64,000 bases of DNA, taken from assembly GCF_900111575.1 (NCBI RefSeq), contig NZ_FOIF01000005.1, positions 19,058-83,057 on the forward strand, written 5' to 3'. Position numbers and translations under genes: made by a program. The stretch comes from Anaerobranca gottschalkii DSM 13577. Lineage in GTDB: Bacteria > Bacillota > Proteinivoracia > Proteinivoracales > Proteinivoracaceae. The notes under the pieces were generated by a model. The model saw only the letters and a list, made by a program, of their open reading frames with translations, had not been told where the DNA came from and did no database searches. Shown piece by piece: positions 52,893 to 61,164 of this stretch. Within the stretch, counting starts at the first letter, position 1. Each line of letters begins with the position of its first letter.

Positions 52893-53777
52893 GTGATCTT
52901 TATAGTTTTACATGAAGGTATTATTGTAAAAGCTTTAAGTGGATTTTATTATGTAAAATGGGAGAATAAAATAATTCAATGCAGGGCTAGGGGGAAGTTT
53001 AAGAAGGATAACATTAAGCCTGTGGTAGGGGATAAAGTTGAATTTGCACTGATATCCCCTACCGAAGGGGTAATAGAAACGATCAAAGAGAGAAAAAATT
53101 GTTTGGTTAGACCAAGTGTTGCAAATATTGACCAGCTTTGCCTGGTTTTTTCCGCTATGGATCCAATCCCCGATTATCTTCTAATGGATAGGCTTACAGT
53201 TTTAGCTGGTAAAAATTCATTAGAAGTAATTATTTGTATAACTAAAATGGACTTAATTGATAAGACTTTTTTAGATAATATTGCACAAAGGTTTAAAGAT
53301 ACAGGATATACAATAATTGGAATTTCTAATAAGACTTTAGAAGGATTAGAGGAATTAAAAGAAAAACTTAAAGGGAAAATCACAACTTTATCTGGTCCAT
53401 CAGGTGCTGGTAAGTCATCTCTAATTAACAATATTAACCCACAGTTTAAATTAGCGGTATCTTCAGTAAGTGAAAAAACTAAGAGGGGTAAACATACTAC
53501 TACATTTTGTCAGTTACTTGAAGTTATGGAAAATAGTTTTGTTGTGGATACCCCTGGATTTACTTCATTGGAACTAACGGATTTTGATGTCTATGAACTA
53601 GACAAATATTTTCCTGAATTCATACCTTTTTCAAATTGTCGTTTTACTTCTTGTTTACATCAAAAGGAAGAAGGATGTAATATAAAATCTGCAGTAGAAA
53701 AAGGTTTAATTAATCCTGAAAGATATAATAGCTATCTTATGCTACTAGAGGAAATCCGTGAAAATAATCAAAAATGA
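52893..53777 (+). CDS. rsgA: Small ribosomal subunit biogenesis GTPase RsgA
   Basis: RsgA is a circularly permuted GTPase that checks late 30S assembly. The 294-residue reading has an OB domain (EGIIVKALSGFYYV), TKMDLID (G4), GPSGAGKSSLINN (G1), DTPGFTSLEL (G3) and the zinc knuckle CRFTSCLHQKEEGC. The start is uncertain: GTG at 52893 has no ribosome site ahead, while GGGGTGAT lies at ideal distance from an in-frame ATA at 52902. Confidence 0.95.
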   Translation: MIFIVLHEGIIVKALSGFYYVKWENKIIQCRARGKFKKDNIKPVVGDKVEFALISPTEGVIETIKERKNCLVRPSVANIDQLCLVFSAMDPIPDYLLMDRLTVLAGKNSLEVIICITKMDLIDKTFLDNIAQRFKDTGYTIIGISNKTLEGLEELKEKLKGKITTLSGPSGAGKSSLINNINPQFKLAVSSVSEKTKRGKHTTTFCQLLEVMENSFVVDTPGFTSLELTDFDVYELDKYFPEFIPFSNCRFTSCLHQKEEGCNIKSAVEKGLINPERYNSYLMLLEEIRENNQK

Positions 53778-53789
53778 GGTGGAATTTTA

Positions 53790-54440
53790 ATGATAAAAAT
53801 AGCACCATCTTTATTAGCAGCAGATGTTTTAAATTTAGCAAGGGATATAAAAATATTAGAAGAAAGTGGTGCCAATTGGTTCCATATTGATGTGATGGAT
53901 GGAATGTTTGTTCCTAATATTACCTTTGGTCCCCAATATGTTTCTGCCCTTAGAAAAATTACAAATTTAGTTTTAGATGTCCATTTAATGGTGGAAAAAC
54001 CTGAACGATATATTGAAGATTTTTGTAAAGCTGGAGCAGATTATGTAACGGTACATTGTGAAGCTACTCCCCATTTAGATAGAACATTACAGCTGATAAA
54101 ATTTTATGGTAAAAAAGCGGGGGTTGCTTTAAATCCTGCCACCGATGTGAGAAGTATTAAGTATGTATTAGATAAATTAGATATGGTTTTATTAATGTCA
54201 GTAAATCCAGGTTTTGGTGGACAGAAATTTATCGAAAGCACATATGATAAATTAAATGATTTAAAAGAGTTGATTGGGGAAAGAAAAATAGAAATTCAAG
54301 TCGATGGTGGAGTTAATGATGAAGTAGGCCCTAAATTAGTAGACTTTGGTGCTACTGTTTTAGTAGCAGGTTCATATATTCTAAATCATCCTAACCCTAA
54401 AATAGCCATTGATTTATTAAGAAAAAATAATAAAAACTAA
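53790..54440 (+). CDS. rpe: Ribulose-phosphate 3-epimerase
   Basis: Rpe interconverts ribulose 5-phosphate and xylulose 5-phosphate. The 216-residue TIM barrel has IAPSLLAAD, WFHIDVMDGMFVPNITFGP (metal and catalytic Asp), DVHLMVEKPERY, MSVNPGFGGQKF and VDGGVN. It follows rsgA as in many Firmicutes. Confidence 0.97.
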   Translation: MIKIAPSLLAADVLNLARDIKILEESGANWFHIDVMDGMFVPNITFGPQYVSALRKITNLVLDVHLMVEKPERYIEDFCKAGADYVTVHCEATPHLDRTLQLIKFYGKKAGVALNPATDVRSIKYVLDKLDMVLLMSVNPGFGGQKFIESTYDKLNDLKELIGERKIEIQVDGGVNDEVGPKLVDFGATVLVAGSYILNHPNPKIAIDLLRKNNKN

Positions 54441-54500
54441 CTTGTAATTTTTGAAAAAATTTCATATAATTAAAATGTAAAATTTAATAGGGAGACAAAA

Positions 54501-54650
54501 AACCACTAGGGGAGTTATTACAATAACTGAGAGGATGCTGTGGGCATCTGACCCTTTGAACCTGATCTGGGTAATGCCAGCGTAGGGAAGTCGGTTTAGG
54601 ATAGGTGTATTCTAAATAAACCGTATTTCCTAGTGGGAAACGGTTTTTTT
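54501..54650 (+). promoter_or_regulatory. TPP riboswitch (THI element) with transcription terminator
   Basis: The aptamer (54501-54596) contains ACTAGGGGAG, CTGAGA, and GACCCTTTGAACCTGATC, TGGGTAATGCCAGCGTAGGG and AAGT in order, the diagnostic sequence set. Downstream AAACCG pairs with CGGTTT (54618-54646) and is followed by a T run, forming a terminator. CCTAGTGG in the terminator loop region can pair with CCACTAGG at the 5' edge of the aptamer, which would serve as the antiterminator when TPP is absent. It controls thiT. Confidence 0.97.
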
Positions 54651-54679
54651 GTTTACCCTAAATATGGGAGGGATTTTAT

Positions 54680-55486
54680 ATGAATCGTAGACAAATTAAA
54701 ATACTGGTGGAAACCAGTATGATGTTGGCATTGGCTTTTATTTTAAGTTATTTTAGGATAGGTCAAATGCCACAAGGGGGTTCAATTTCTTTACAAATGA
54801 TCCCAATCTTCTTAATAGCTTTAAGATGGGGATTCAAAGCTGGGACAATAGCTGGAGTAGCCTTCGGTGTATTAAAAATAATTGGACCAGGTTTTTGGTT
54901 TGCCCATCCTATCCAGGTGATTTTAGATTATCCATTAGCCTTTGGAGTCATCGGAATTGCTGGTTTATTGAGAGATAATCAGTTATTAGGAATTTCTATA
55001 GCTGGTCTTTTAAGGTTTCTCGCTCACTTTATCTCAGGTATAGTATTTTTTGGTCAATATGCTCCAGAAGGCCAATCAGTTTTTATTTACTCGTTAATTT
55101 ATAATGCTACTTATATGGTACCAGAGATTTTGTTGGTTATCTTTATAACTCCTTATATTGTTAATAAATTACATGATATACCTCATAATAAACCTAAAGA
55201 GGAAAGGTTGGTTTTATTAAGTTTATTGATGCCACTATTAATGATAACTGCTTATACTGGACGGGTTGATAATGCCATTGTTAAAGCTATAACAGAAGAT
55301 AAGGAAGTACAAGTTTTGTTGATGAACATTTTTAAAGGTATTGTTTCACTAGGTTGGTTAGGGGTATTAGTTATCAATATCATAAAATTCTTTAAGGAAA
55401 AGGTAAAAACTCCATTGTTTATATTTATTAACTCTCAAGTGGTTGTAGTTTTGGCATATTTGATAATTAACAAATTTTTGAATTAA
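54680..55486 (+). CDS. thiT: Thiamine transporter ThiT with extra C-terminal membrane part
   Basis: ThiT is the thiamine-binding S component of an energy-coupling factor transporter. Residues 1-170 show the family features: MMLALAFILSYFRI, QGGSISLQMIPIFLIALRWG, and HPIQVILDYPLAFGVIGIAGL. At 268 residues it is about 75 longer than usual; the extension contains about three more hydrophobic helices. The upstream TPP riboswitch supports the substrate call. The shared ECF module is not in the window. Confidence 0.93.
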   Translation: MNRRQIKILVETSMMLALAFILSYFRIGQMPQGGSISLQMIPIFLIALRWGFKAGTIAGVAFGVLKIIGPGFWFAHPIQVILDYPLAFGVIGIAGLLRDNQLLGISIAGLLRFLAHFISGIVFFGQYAPEGQSVFIYSLIYNATYMVPEILLVIFITPYIVNKLHDIPHNKPKEERLVLLSLLMPLLMITAYTGRVDNAIVKAITEDKEVQVLLMNIFKGIVSLGWLGVLVINIIKFFKEKVKTPLFIFINSQVVVVLAYLIINKFLN

Positions 55487-55511
55487 ATCAATAAAAAACC
55501 TCCATTTGCCC

Positions 55512-55540
55512 TTTAAATTTGCAAGATCTAATGGTATAAT
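55512..55540 (+). promoter_or_regulatory. Sigma-A-like promoter of thiN
   Basis: TTTAAA, a 17-base spacer and TATAAT with TGG before the -10 box lie about 20 bases upstream of thiN. Confidence 0.5.
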
Positions 55541-55560
55541 TTTTTTGGTGGGTGAAAAAT

Positions 55561-56187
55561 ATGGCAATTTTGGTTTTCTTAAATGGTAGTACCGTTAAAG
55601 ATAGCGAATTCTTTAAAGGAAAGATAGAGCTCATAATAGGGGTAGATGGAGGTTTTAATAATATTCCTCCAAAGCTTTTAAAGAACAATAGGATAGAAAT
55701 CCTTGGTGATTTAGACTCCATTAAAAACTTGCCTCAAAAGTATAAAATCTTACAATACCCTAAAGATAAAGATTTAAGTGATTTTGAACTTACCCTTAAG
55801 TATATACATAATAATTATAAAGACCAAAAGGTTATAATATTTGGCTTAACTGGTGGGAGAATAGATCATCAATTATTTAATTTTTTTGTCCTTAAAAACT
55901 ACATAAAGGATAATTATTATATAGGGGAAACGGAAAATGAAATTATTTATTTTTGCCATAATTTCTTTACTCTAAAAGGTTTTAAAGGACACACTTTTTC
56001 CCTTTTTCCATTAGAGAAATTAAATGAATTGACTATCAAAGGGGCATATTATTCTTTAGATAGACAAGATGTCGATTTATACCAGTCCTTAACGTTAAGC
56101 AATATAATAACAGGTGAATCTTTGAATATTACCGTCAAAACTGGAAATTTTGTCGTTATAGTTAATAAGACACAGAATAAATGGTAA
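55561..56187 (+). CDS. thiN: Thiamine pyrophosphokinase
   Basis: ThiN makes TPP from thiamine, the ligand of the riboswitch upstream of thiT. The 208-residue protein shows GVDGGFNNI, EILGDLDSI, YPKDKDLSDFELTLKY and FGLTGGRIDHQLFN. ATG at 55561 is behind GGTGGGTG. Import (thiT) and activation (thiN) of thiamine are therefore adjacent, although thiN has its own likely promoter. Confidence 0.95.
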   Translation: MAILVFLNGSTVKDSEFFKGKIELIIGVDGGFNNIPPKLLKNNRIEILGDLDSIKNLPQKYKILQYPKDKDLSDFELTLKYIHNNYKDQKVIIFGLTGGRIDHQLFNFFVLKNYIKDNYYIGETENEIIYFCHNFFTLKGFKGHTFSLFPLEKLNELTIKGAYYSLDRQDVDLYQSLTLSNIITGESLNITVKTGNFVVIVNKTQNKW

Positions 56188-56200
56188 AGGAAGTGAAGGG

Positions 56201-56749
56201 ATGAAAATAGGTGTTATAAGTGATACTCATGGTGTTGTTAGTGTTTGGGATAAAGTAATGGAAGAATTTTTTGGAGATGTTAGTTTAATTATCCATTGTG
56301 GAGATGTTTTGTATCATGGGCCTCGTAACCCTATTGTAGAAGGTTATAATCCAGCTCTATTATCACAAAGGTTAAATTCTTTAAAAACACCTATCATTTT
56401 TGCAAAGGGTAATTGTGATGCAGAGGTGGATCAAATGGTTTTAGAACATCCCCTTCAAAATCCCTATGTCTTGATGATTGTAGATGGGAAAAAAATTTTA
56501 GCCCATCATGGGCATACTTTATCTTATGGTGATAAAATAAAATTAGCTCAAAAGTACAATATTGATATTTTTATAACTGGCCATACCCATATAGCAGAAA
56601 TTTATAAAGATGGAAAAACTGTATTTTTAAACCCAGGTTCACCTAGTTTGACAAAAGGGGAATATTCTACCGTTGCTATTATTGAATCTAATGGAATTAA
56701 AATATTTGATATAAACTCAAAACTAAAAATAGAAGAATATACTTTTTAA
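56201..56749 (+). CDS. yfcE: YfcE/MJ0936-family metallophosphodiesterase
   Basis: The 182-residue calcineurin-like enzyme has all metal motifs: SDTHG, HCGDVLYHG, GNCD, HHGHT and GHTHIAEI, ending LNPGSPSLTKG. Family members cleave phosphodiesters in vitro; the natural substrate is not known. Confidence 0.93.
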   Translation: MKIGVISDTHGVVSVWDKVMEEFFGDVSLIIHCGDVLYHGPRNPIVEGYNPALLSQRLNSLKTPIIFAKGNCDAEVDQMVLEHPLQNPYVLMIVDGKKILAHHGHTLSYGDKIKLAQKYNIDIFITGHTHIAEIYKDGKTVFLNPGSPSLTKGEYSTVAIIESNGIKIFDINSKLKIEEYTF

Positions 56750-56781
56750 AGGGTCAATTTACAAAGTATAATTTTTATTAC

Positions 56782-56812
56782 AAAAAAGAGCTTTTTGTTT
56801 AGCTCTTTTTTT
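56782..56812 (+). terminator. Rho-independent terminator after yfcE
   Basis: AAAAAAGAGCT pairs with AGCTCTTTTTT, which doubles as the T tail. Confidence 0.85.
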
Positions 56813-56821
56813 ATTATTTTG

Positions 56822-56850
56822 GCACAATTTTTAGATGTAGTGAATATAAT
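56822..56850 (+). promoter_or_regulatory. Candidate sigma-E promoter upstream of the 54-residue gene and spoVM
   Basis: GCACAAT (5 of 7 to KMATATT), a 14-base spacer and AATATAAT (6 of 8 to CATACAMT) lie just before the ribosome site. spoVM is SigE-controlled in Bacillus. The TATAAT within it could equally be a sigma-A -10 box. Confidence 0.35.
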
Positions 56851-56870
56851 TTAAAATAGGAGGGTTATCT

Positions 56871-57035
56871 ATGGGCAGAAGGAGAAAAAGAGGGGGCAAT
56901 GGAAGAAAGATATTAGGAATACTTTTTGCTCTTATAGGAGTTTATATCTTAGTTAGTACATTACCTATTTATGTATGGTGGATAGTTATTGGGTTAGTTT
57001 TTATTATTGTGGGCTGGTTATTATTTAATGCGTAA
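56871..57035 (+). CDS. 54-residue membrane protein upstream of spoVM
   Basis: ATG follows TAGGAGGG. The 54-residue product has a strongly basic N terminus (MGRRRKRGGNGRK) and two hydrophobic helices separated by PIYVWW. I do not recognise the family. It lies 12 bases before spoVM and appears to share a transcript with it, bounded by terminators on both sides, so a sporulation role is plausible but inferred only from context. Confidence 0.65.
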   Translation: MGRRRKRGGNGRKILGILFALIGVYILVSTLPIYVWWIVIGLVFIIVGWLLFNA

Positions 57036-57047
57036 GGGAGGGGTATT

Positions 57048-57131
57048 ATGAAAATTTATGCTTACAAATTACCTAAATGTTTAAGTGCAATAGTTAAAGG
57101 AGTTTTAAAATTATTTGGCAAGGAAAAATAA
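57048..57131 (+). CDS. spoVM: Stage V sporulation protein M (SpoVM)
   Basis: SpoVM is a tiny amphipathic helix that recognises the convex forespore membrane and anchors SpoIVA, the base of the coat. This 27-residue product begins MKIYAYKLPK and closely follows the Bacillus 26-residue peptide, including KLPK with the key Pro9 and a basic C terminus. AGGGAGGGG precedes ATG. The position between the thiN region and rpmB is the same as in Bacillus. A terminator follows at once. Confidence 0.93.
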   Translation: MKIYAYKLPKCLSAIVKGVLKLFGKEK

Positions 57132-57153
57132 AAAGCGCTGTTTAGCGCTTTTT
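57131..57153. terminator. Bidirectional terminator between spoVM and rpmB
   Basis: AAAAGCGCT pairs with AGCGCTTTT around GTTT. A-rich and T-rich flanks allow use from both sides, serving spoVM and the convergent rpmB. Confidence 0.85.
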
Positions 57154-57172
57154 ACTCATTAATTTATAAATT

Positions 57173-57364
57173 TTAAAGGGCCCTTTGAACTTTACCAGCT
57201 TTTAAGCAGCGAGTACAAATACTAACTCTCCGAGGTGTACCATTGATCAATGCTCTTACTTTTTGAATATTAGGAGACCAACGTCTTTTTGTTTTTATGT
57301 TTGAATGGCTCACTTTAAAGCCAGTATGGCTCACTTTAGCACAGATTTCACATTTTTTTGCCAT
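57173..57364 (-). CDS. rpmB: 50S ribosomal protein L28
   Basis: The 63-residue protein begins MAKKCEICAKVSHTG and ends with RVSICTRCLKAGKVQRAL. Two CxxC pairs (CEIC and CTRC) show that it is the zinc-binding (C+) form. AAGGAGGTGG precedes ATG on the minus strand. It is a single-gene unit with its own promoter and is divergent from yloU, as in Bacillus. Confidence 0.97.
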   Translation of the reverse strand: MAKKCEICAKVSHTGFKVSHSNIKTKRRWSPNIQKVRALINGTPRRVSICTRCLKAGKVQRAL

Positions 57365-57395
57365 TAGAATCCACCTCCTTTATACAACATTTAAT

Positions 57396-57424
57396 ATTTT
57401 AACATACAATTGAAACTATGGCAA
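57396..57424 (-). promoter_or_regulatory. Sigma-A-like promoter of rpmB
   Basis: On the minus strand TTGCCA, a 17-base spacer and TAAAAT (5 of 6 each) lie about 32 bases before the rpmB start. Between here and 57610 I see only AT-rich sequence, with a weak TTTTAA/TAAAAT pair that could drive yloU. Confidence 0.7.
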
Positions 57425-57610
57425 TAGAAAACGATGGTTTTTCCAATTTTGTTAAAGAAATACTATGTATTTGCAATTATTTATATTATACAAAATTATT
57501 ATAGACATTAGCAAGTTAGATTTATCCTTTTTTATATACTATTTTCTTTTAATTTTTATGTAAATGTAGTAAAATAATAACAAAGTAGATTTTTATAAGG
57601 AGGTACTAAA

Positions 57611-57967
57611 ATGGAATTTACAAATGAGTTTGGTACGGTATCTATTCATAAAGATGTTATAGCTACTATTGCTGGTGCCAGTGCCCTTGAATGTTATGGT
57701 TTAATTGGCATGTATTCCCGCAATAATGTAAAAGACGGTTTTTCAGAATTATTGGGTTTGGAAAATTTAAACAAGGGTGTAGAAATCAAAAGTGTTGATG
57801 GTGAAATAATAATCGATTTATACATTGTCGTAACTTACGGTACTAAAATAAACGAAGTGGCCTATAATGTAATAGATAAAGTAAAATATACTGTGGAAAG
57901 TATCACTGGTTTGACAGTGGCCCAGGTTAATGTAAATGTACAAGGAGTTAGAGTAATTAACAGTTAG
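57611..57967 (+). CDS. yloU: Asp23/Gls24 family protein YloU
   Basis: The 118-residue protein is one Asp23 domain: VSIHKDVIATIAGASALECYGLIGM, GVEIKSVDGEIIIDLYIVVTYG and VAQVNVNVQGVRV. Family members are abundant envelope-associated proteins. The yloU-yloV (fakA) pair is conserved and suggests a link with fatty acid or envelope metabolism. AAGGAGG precedes ATG. Confidence 0.94.
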   Translation: MEFTNEFGTVSIHKDVIATIAGASALECYGLIGMYSRNNVKDGFSELLGLENLNKGVEIKSVDGEIIIDLYIVVTYGTKINEVAYNVIDKVKYTVESITGLTVAQVNVNVQGVRVINS

Positions 57968-57981
57968 AGGAGGAAGACATA

Positions 57982-59610
57982 ATGGATTTTAAATCAATTG
58001 ATGGCACCCTGTTGAAAAATATGCTTATTGCCGGGGGCCAAGCTTTAAGTTTAAGAAAATCTGAAGTAGATAGCTTAAATGTATTTCCGGTCCCTGATGG
58101 AGATACTGGAACTAATATGAACTTAACAATGACATCTGCAATAAATGAAATAAAAAAAGTTAATAGCAATAAAGTAAAAGATGTGGTTAAAGCCTTAGCT
58201 ATGGGATCCTTAATGGGAGCTAGGGGTAATTCAGGGGTAATTTTATCCCAGTTATTTAGAGGTTTTTCTAAAGTTTTAGAAACTAAAGATCAGATTACTC
58301 CTTTAGATTTTGCCCTTGGATTAAATGAAGGAGTTAAAACTGCTTATAAAGCAGTGTTAAAGCCAGTAGAAGGTACAATCTTAACTGTATCAAAATATGC
58401 TGCTAAAGCTGCCCTTATGGAAGCTAAACAAGGTAGTGATTTAGTCAAAGTAATGGAAAAAGCTTTAGAACAAGGGGAAATAACACTTAAACAAACACCT
58501 GAGATGCTTCCTGTTTTAAAACAAGCGGGGGTTGTAGATTCTGGTGGTAAAGGTTTATTAGTGATTTATGAAGGATGGCTAAAGTTTTTAAAAGGAGAAG
58601 AAATAGGGGATATTACCCAAGCCGATGAAGGAATAGTTGATTTTGTTGATGAACATCCTTTAGATCCAAAGGAAATAAAATTTGCTTATTGTACAGAATT
58701 TATAATATTTGGTAATAAACTAGATCCAGATAAAATCAGAAATGAATTAGTTGATTTAGGGGATTCATTGTTAGCAGTTGGGATGGAAGATATGGTTAAA
58801 GTTCATATTCATACAAATAACCCAGGAAAGGTCTTAGAAGTTGGAACTAAATGGGGAAGTTTAAAAGGAATTAAAATCGATAATATGCTACTTCAAACTG
58901 AAGAATTAAGGGAAGTAAAACACAATAAGGTAGAAAATTTAGGACCCAAAAAAGAAGTTGGGGTCATTGCTGTGGCTGCAGGAGAAGGGTTAAAGGAAAT
59001 ATTTATTAGTATGGGAGTGGATTATGTAATTGAAGGTGGTCAAACTATGAATCCGTCTACTGAAGATTTCCTTAAAGCTATGGAAAGTGTAAATGCTGAT
59101 AGTTTTATTCTTTTGCCCAATAACAGTAATATCGTTTTAGCTGCACAACAAGCAGAAAAAATTGCTACAAAACCTACGAAGGTAGTCAGAAGTAAAACTA
59201 TACCACAAGGGATAGCAGCATTATTAAATTATCAAAGTGAGGGTATTCCCCTTGAAGAGCTCTATCAAATGATGGAAGAAGCTATAACTAATGTTAAATC
59301 AGGTCAAGTTACTTTTGCTGTTAGAGATTCTAAATTTAATGACCTGGAAATTAAAGAAGGAAATATATTAGGTATTGCAGAAAATAAAATTGAAGTTATA
59401 GGGCAAGATGTTGAGGAAACAACATTGAGGCTTTTAGATAAGTTAATAACTGAAGATAGCGAAATAGTAACAATATTTTATGGGGAAGATATATCTAAAG
59501 AACAAGGGGAGAAGTTAATAGATACTATTATGGAACAATATGATAATGTAGAGGTAGAGCTTCATTATGGAGGACAGCCTTTATATTACTATTTAATTTC
59601 CGTTGAATAA
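57982..59610 (+). CDS. fakA: Fatty acid kinase catalytic subunit FakA (DhaL/YloV family)
   Basis: FakA phosphorylates fatty acids bound to a FakB (DegV-type) carrier. The 542-residue protein has the N-terminal DhaL ATP domain (LNVFPVPDGDTGTNMNLTM with metal Asp residues, MGARGNSGVILSQLFRG, DSGGKGLLVIYEGW), a middle linker, and a C-terminal DegV-like domain with VEGGQTMNPSTEDFL and ILLPNNSNI. It is followed directly by a degV-like gene. Confidence 0.94.
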   Translation: MDFKSIDGTLLKNMLIAGGQALSLRKSEVDSLNVFPVPDGDTGTNMNLTMTSAINEIKKVNSNKVKDVVKALAMGSLMGARGNSGVILSQLFRGFSKVLETKDQITPLDFALGLNEGVKTAYKAVLKPVEGTILTVSKYAAKAALMEAKQGSDLVKVMEKALEQGEITLKQTPEMLPVLKQAGVVDSGGKGLLVIYEGWLKFLKGEEIGDITQADEGIVDFVDEHPLDPKEIKFAYCTEFIIFGNKLDPDKIRNELVDLGDSLLAVGMEDMVKVHIHTNNPGKVLEVGTKWGSLKGIKIDNMLLQTEELREVKHNKVENLGPKKEVGVIAVAAGEGLKEIFISMGVDYVIEGGQTMNPSTEDFLKAMESVNADSFILLPNNSNIVLAAQQAEKIATKPTKVVRSKTIPQGIAALLNYQSEGIPLEELYQMMEEAITNVKSGQVTFAVRDSKFNDLEIKEGNILGIAENKIEVIGQDVEETTLRLLDKLITEDSEIVTIFYGEDISKEQGEKLIDTIMEQYDNVEVELHYGGQPLYYYLISVE

Positions 59611-59627
59611 CCCTGAGGGGGATGATT

Positions 59628-60461
59628 ATGAAGAAGGTAGCGATAGTAACAGATACTTCTGCAGACTTACCTCGAAGTTTAATAGAGGAGTTAAATATTC
59701 ATGTAATTCCTTTAAAAATCCAAATTTCAACAAACACTTATAAAGAGGGTATAGATATATCCTTTGAAGAGGTTTATAGAAAATTTAGAGATGGTTGTCA
59801 AGAAATTATAGTAAACCAACCTTCCCCAGCAGAATTTATGGAGTTATATAAAGAACTTTCTAAGGAATATACAGAAATAATTTCTATTCATCTTTCATCT
59901 AAAATAAACGGGACAGTATCTTCTGCAGATATTGCTAAAAAAATGTTAGGTGATTTAGTAGACATTACTATTATAGATTCAGGATTAGTGTCAATGGGCT
60001 TAGGGGTACTAGTACTAGAAGTAGCTAGAGCAGCAAAAGCCTTAGAAAATAAAGAACAATTGTTATTGTTAGCTAATAAAATTAAGGATTCAATTAAAGG
60101 CTTTTTATTAACAGAGGGAGAGTATAAAAATTTATTTTTACCCCAAATGGATAAGGCTGAAGAACCTTATATCTATAATATTTTTATGTTTAATAGTGAA
60201 GGATTTAAATTTTTAGAGGGTCATAGAAATAAAGCTAAAAGTTTACAAGATTTTGTTAATGTTATTTGTTCTCATGTTGATAATGGATTAAAATATAAAA
60301 TTGCTATCATACATTCTGATAATTTAGAAGATGCCGTTAAATTAAAGGATCTAATTGAAAGTAATATAAAATACGATCATTTGATTTTTTCAGAATTAAG
60401 TTCTATATCAGCATATAATTTAGGTTTAGGAGCAATAGGTCTAGTTTTATATCCCGTTTAA
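59628..60461 (+). CDS. Divergent DegV/FakB family fatty-acid-binding protein
   Basis: DegV/FakB proteins bind a fatty acid and present it to FakA. The 277-residue protein has IVTDTSADLP, VIPLKI, NQPSPAEFMELY and the acid-binding region HLSSKINGTVSSA. Two usual features are missing: the LKKGGRI segment in the middle and the HxGPGA motif near the C terminus, which here reads YNLGLGAIGLVLYP. It may therefore have changed ligand or kinase contact. Its place between fakA and sdaAB supports the FakB role. ATG at 59628 fits GAGGGGGATG better than ATG 59622. Confidence 0.85.
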   Translation: MKKVAIVTDTSADLPRSLIEELNIHVIPLKIQISTNTYKEGIDISFEEVYRKFRDGCQEIIVNQPSPAEFMELYKELSKEYTEIISIHLSSKINGTVSSADIAKKMLGDLVDITIIDSGLVSMGLGVLVLEVARAAKALENKEQLLLLANKIKDSIKGFLLTEGEYKNLFLPQMDKAEEPYIYNIFMFNSEGFKFLEGHRNKAKSLQDFVNVICSHVDNGLKYKIAIIHSDNLEDAVKLKDLIESNIKYDHLIFSELSSISAYNLGLGAIGLVLYPV

Positions 60462-60491
60462 CTATAGCAAAGATATTAGGAGGTCCCTTCC

Positions 60492-61151
60492 ATGAGTGTA
60501 TTTGATATTATCGGCCCGGTAATGATTGGGCCATCTAGTTCCCATACAGCAGGTGCAGTAAGGTTAGGTAAAATGGCGAGAACTATTGCCAATGAGCCTA
60601 TTAGTCATTGTGATATTTTCTTATATGGTTCTTTTGCCAAAACCTATAAAGGTCATGGAACAGATTTAGCTTTAATAGCAGGGTTATTAGGTTTTGATAC
60701 CGATGATGAAAAAATTAAGGATTCATTTATATTGGCACGGAAACAGCAACTTACCTATCGTTTTATTGAAAGTAATAAAAAAGGTTATCATCCTAATACC
60801 GTTGAATTTCACATTGAAACTAAAAGTGGTCAAAGGTATAGAATTGTTGGTTCTTCTATAGGTGGAGGAAATATAATTATTACTGAACTTGATAATTTCA
60901 AGGTAAAACTCACGGGAACATATTTTACACTAATTATTCCCCATGAAGATCGCTATGGAATAATTTCAAAAATAACCAGTGAAATAGCAAAGGATCAGGT
61001 TAATATAGCCTATATGCGGGTAATTAGGGAACAAAAAGGGGTAAGGGCATTAATGGTAATAGAAACAGATCAGCAAGTATCCCAAAGTTGTTTAGATAAT
61101 ATGTTAAAACTCGATGGTGTACTAAAAGTATCTTTTATTAACCCAATTTAG
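60492..61151 (+). CDS. sdaAB: L-serine dehydratase, beta subunit
   Basis: With SdaAA it forms the iron-sulfur enzyme that turns L-serine into pyruvate and ammonia. The 219-residue protein has the segment IGPVMIGPSSSHTAGAVRLG with GSFAKTYKGHGTD, and a C-terminal ACT domain (about 148-219, FTLIIPHEDRYGIISKITSEIA). TAGGAGG lies before ATG. Confidence 0.97.
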   Translation: MSVFDIIGPVMIGPSSSHTAGAVRLGKMARTIANEPISHCDIFLYGSFAKTYKGHGTDLALIAGLLGFDTDDEKIKDSFILARKQQLTYRFIESNKKGYHPNTVEFHIETKSGQRYRIVGSSIGGGNIIITELDNFKVKLTGTYFTLIIPHEDRYGIISKITSEIAKDQVNIAYMRVIREQKGVRALMVIETDQQVSQSCLDNMLKLDGVLKVSFINPI

Positions 61152-61164
61152 AAAGGATGTTATT

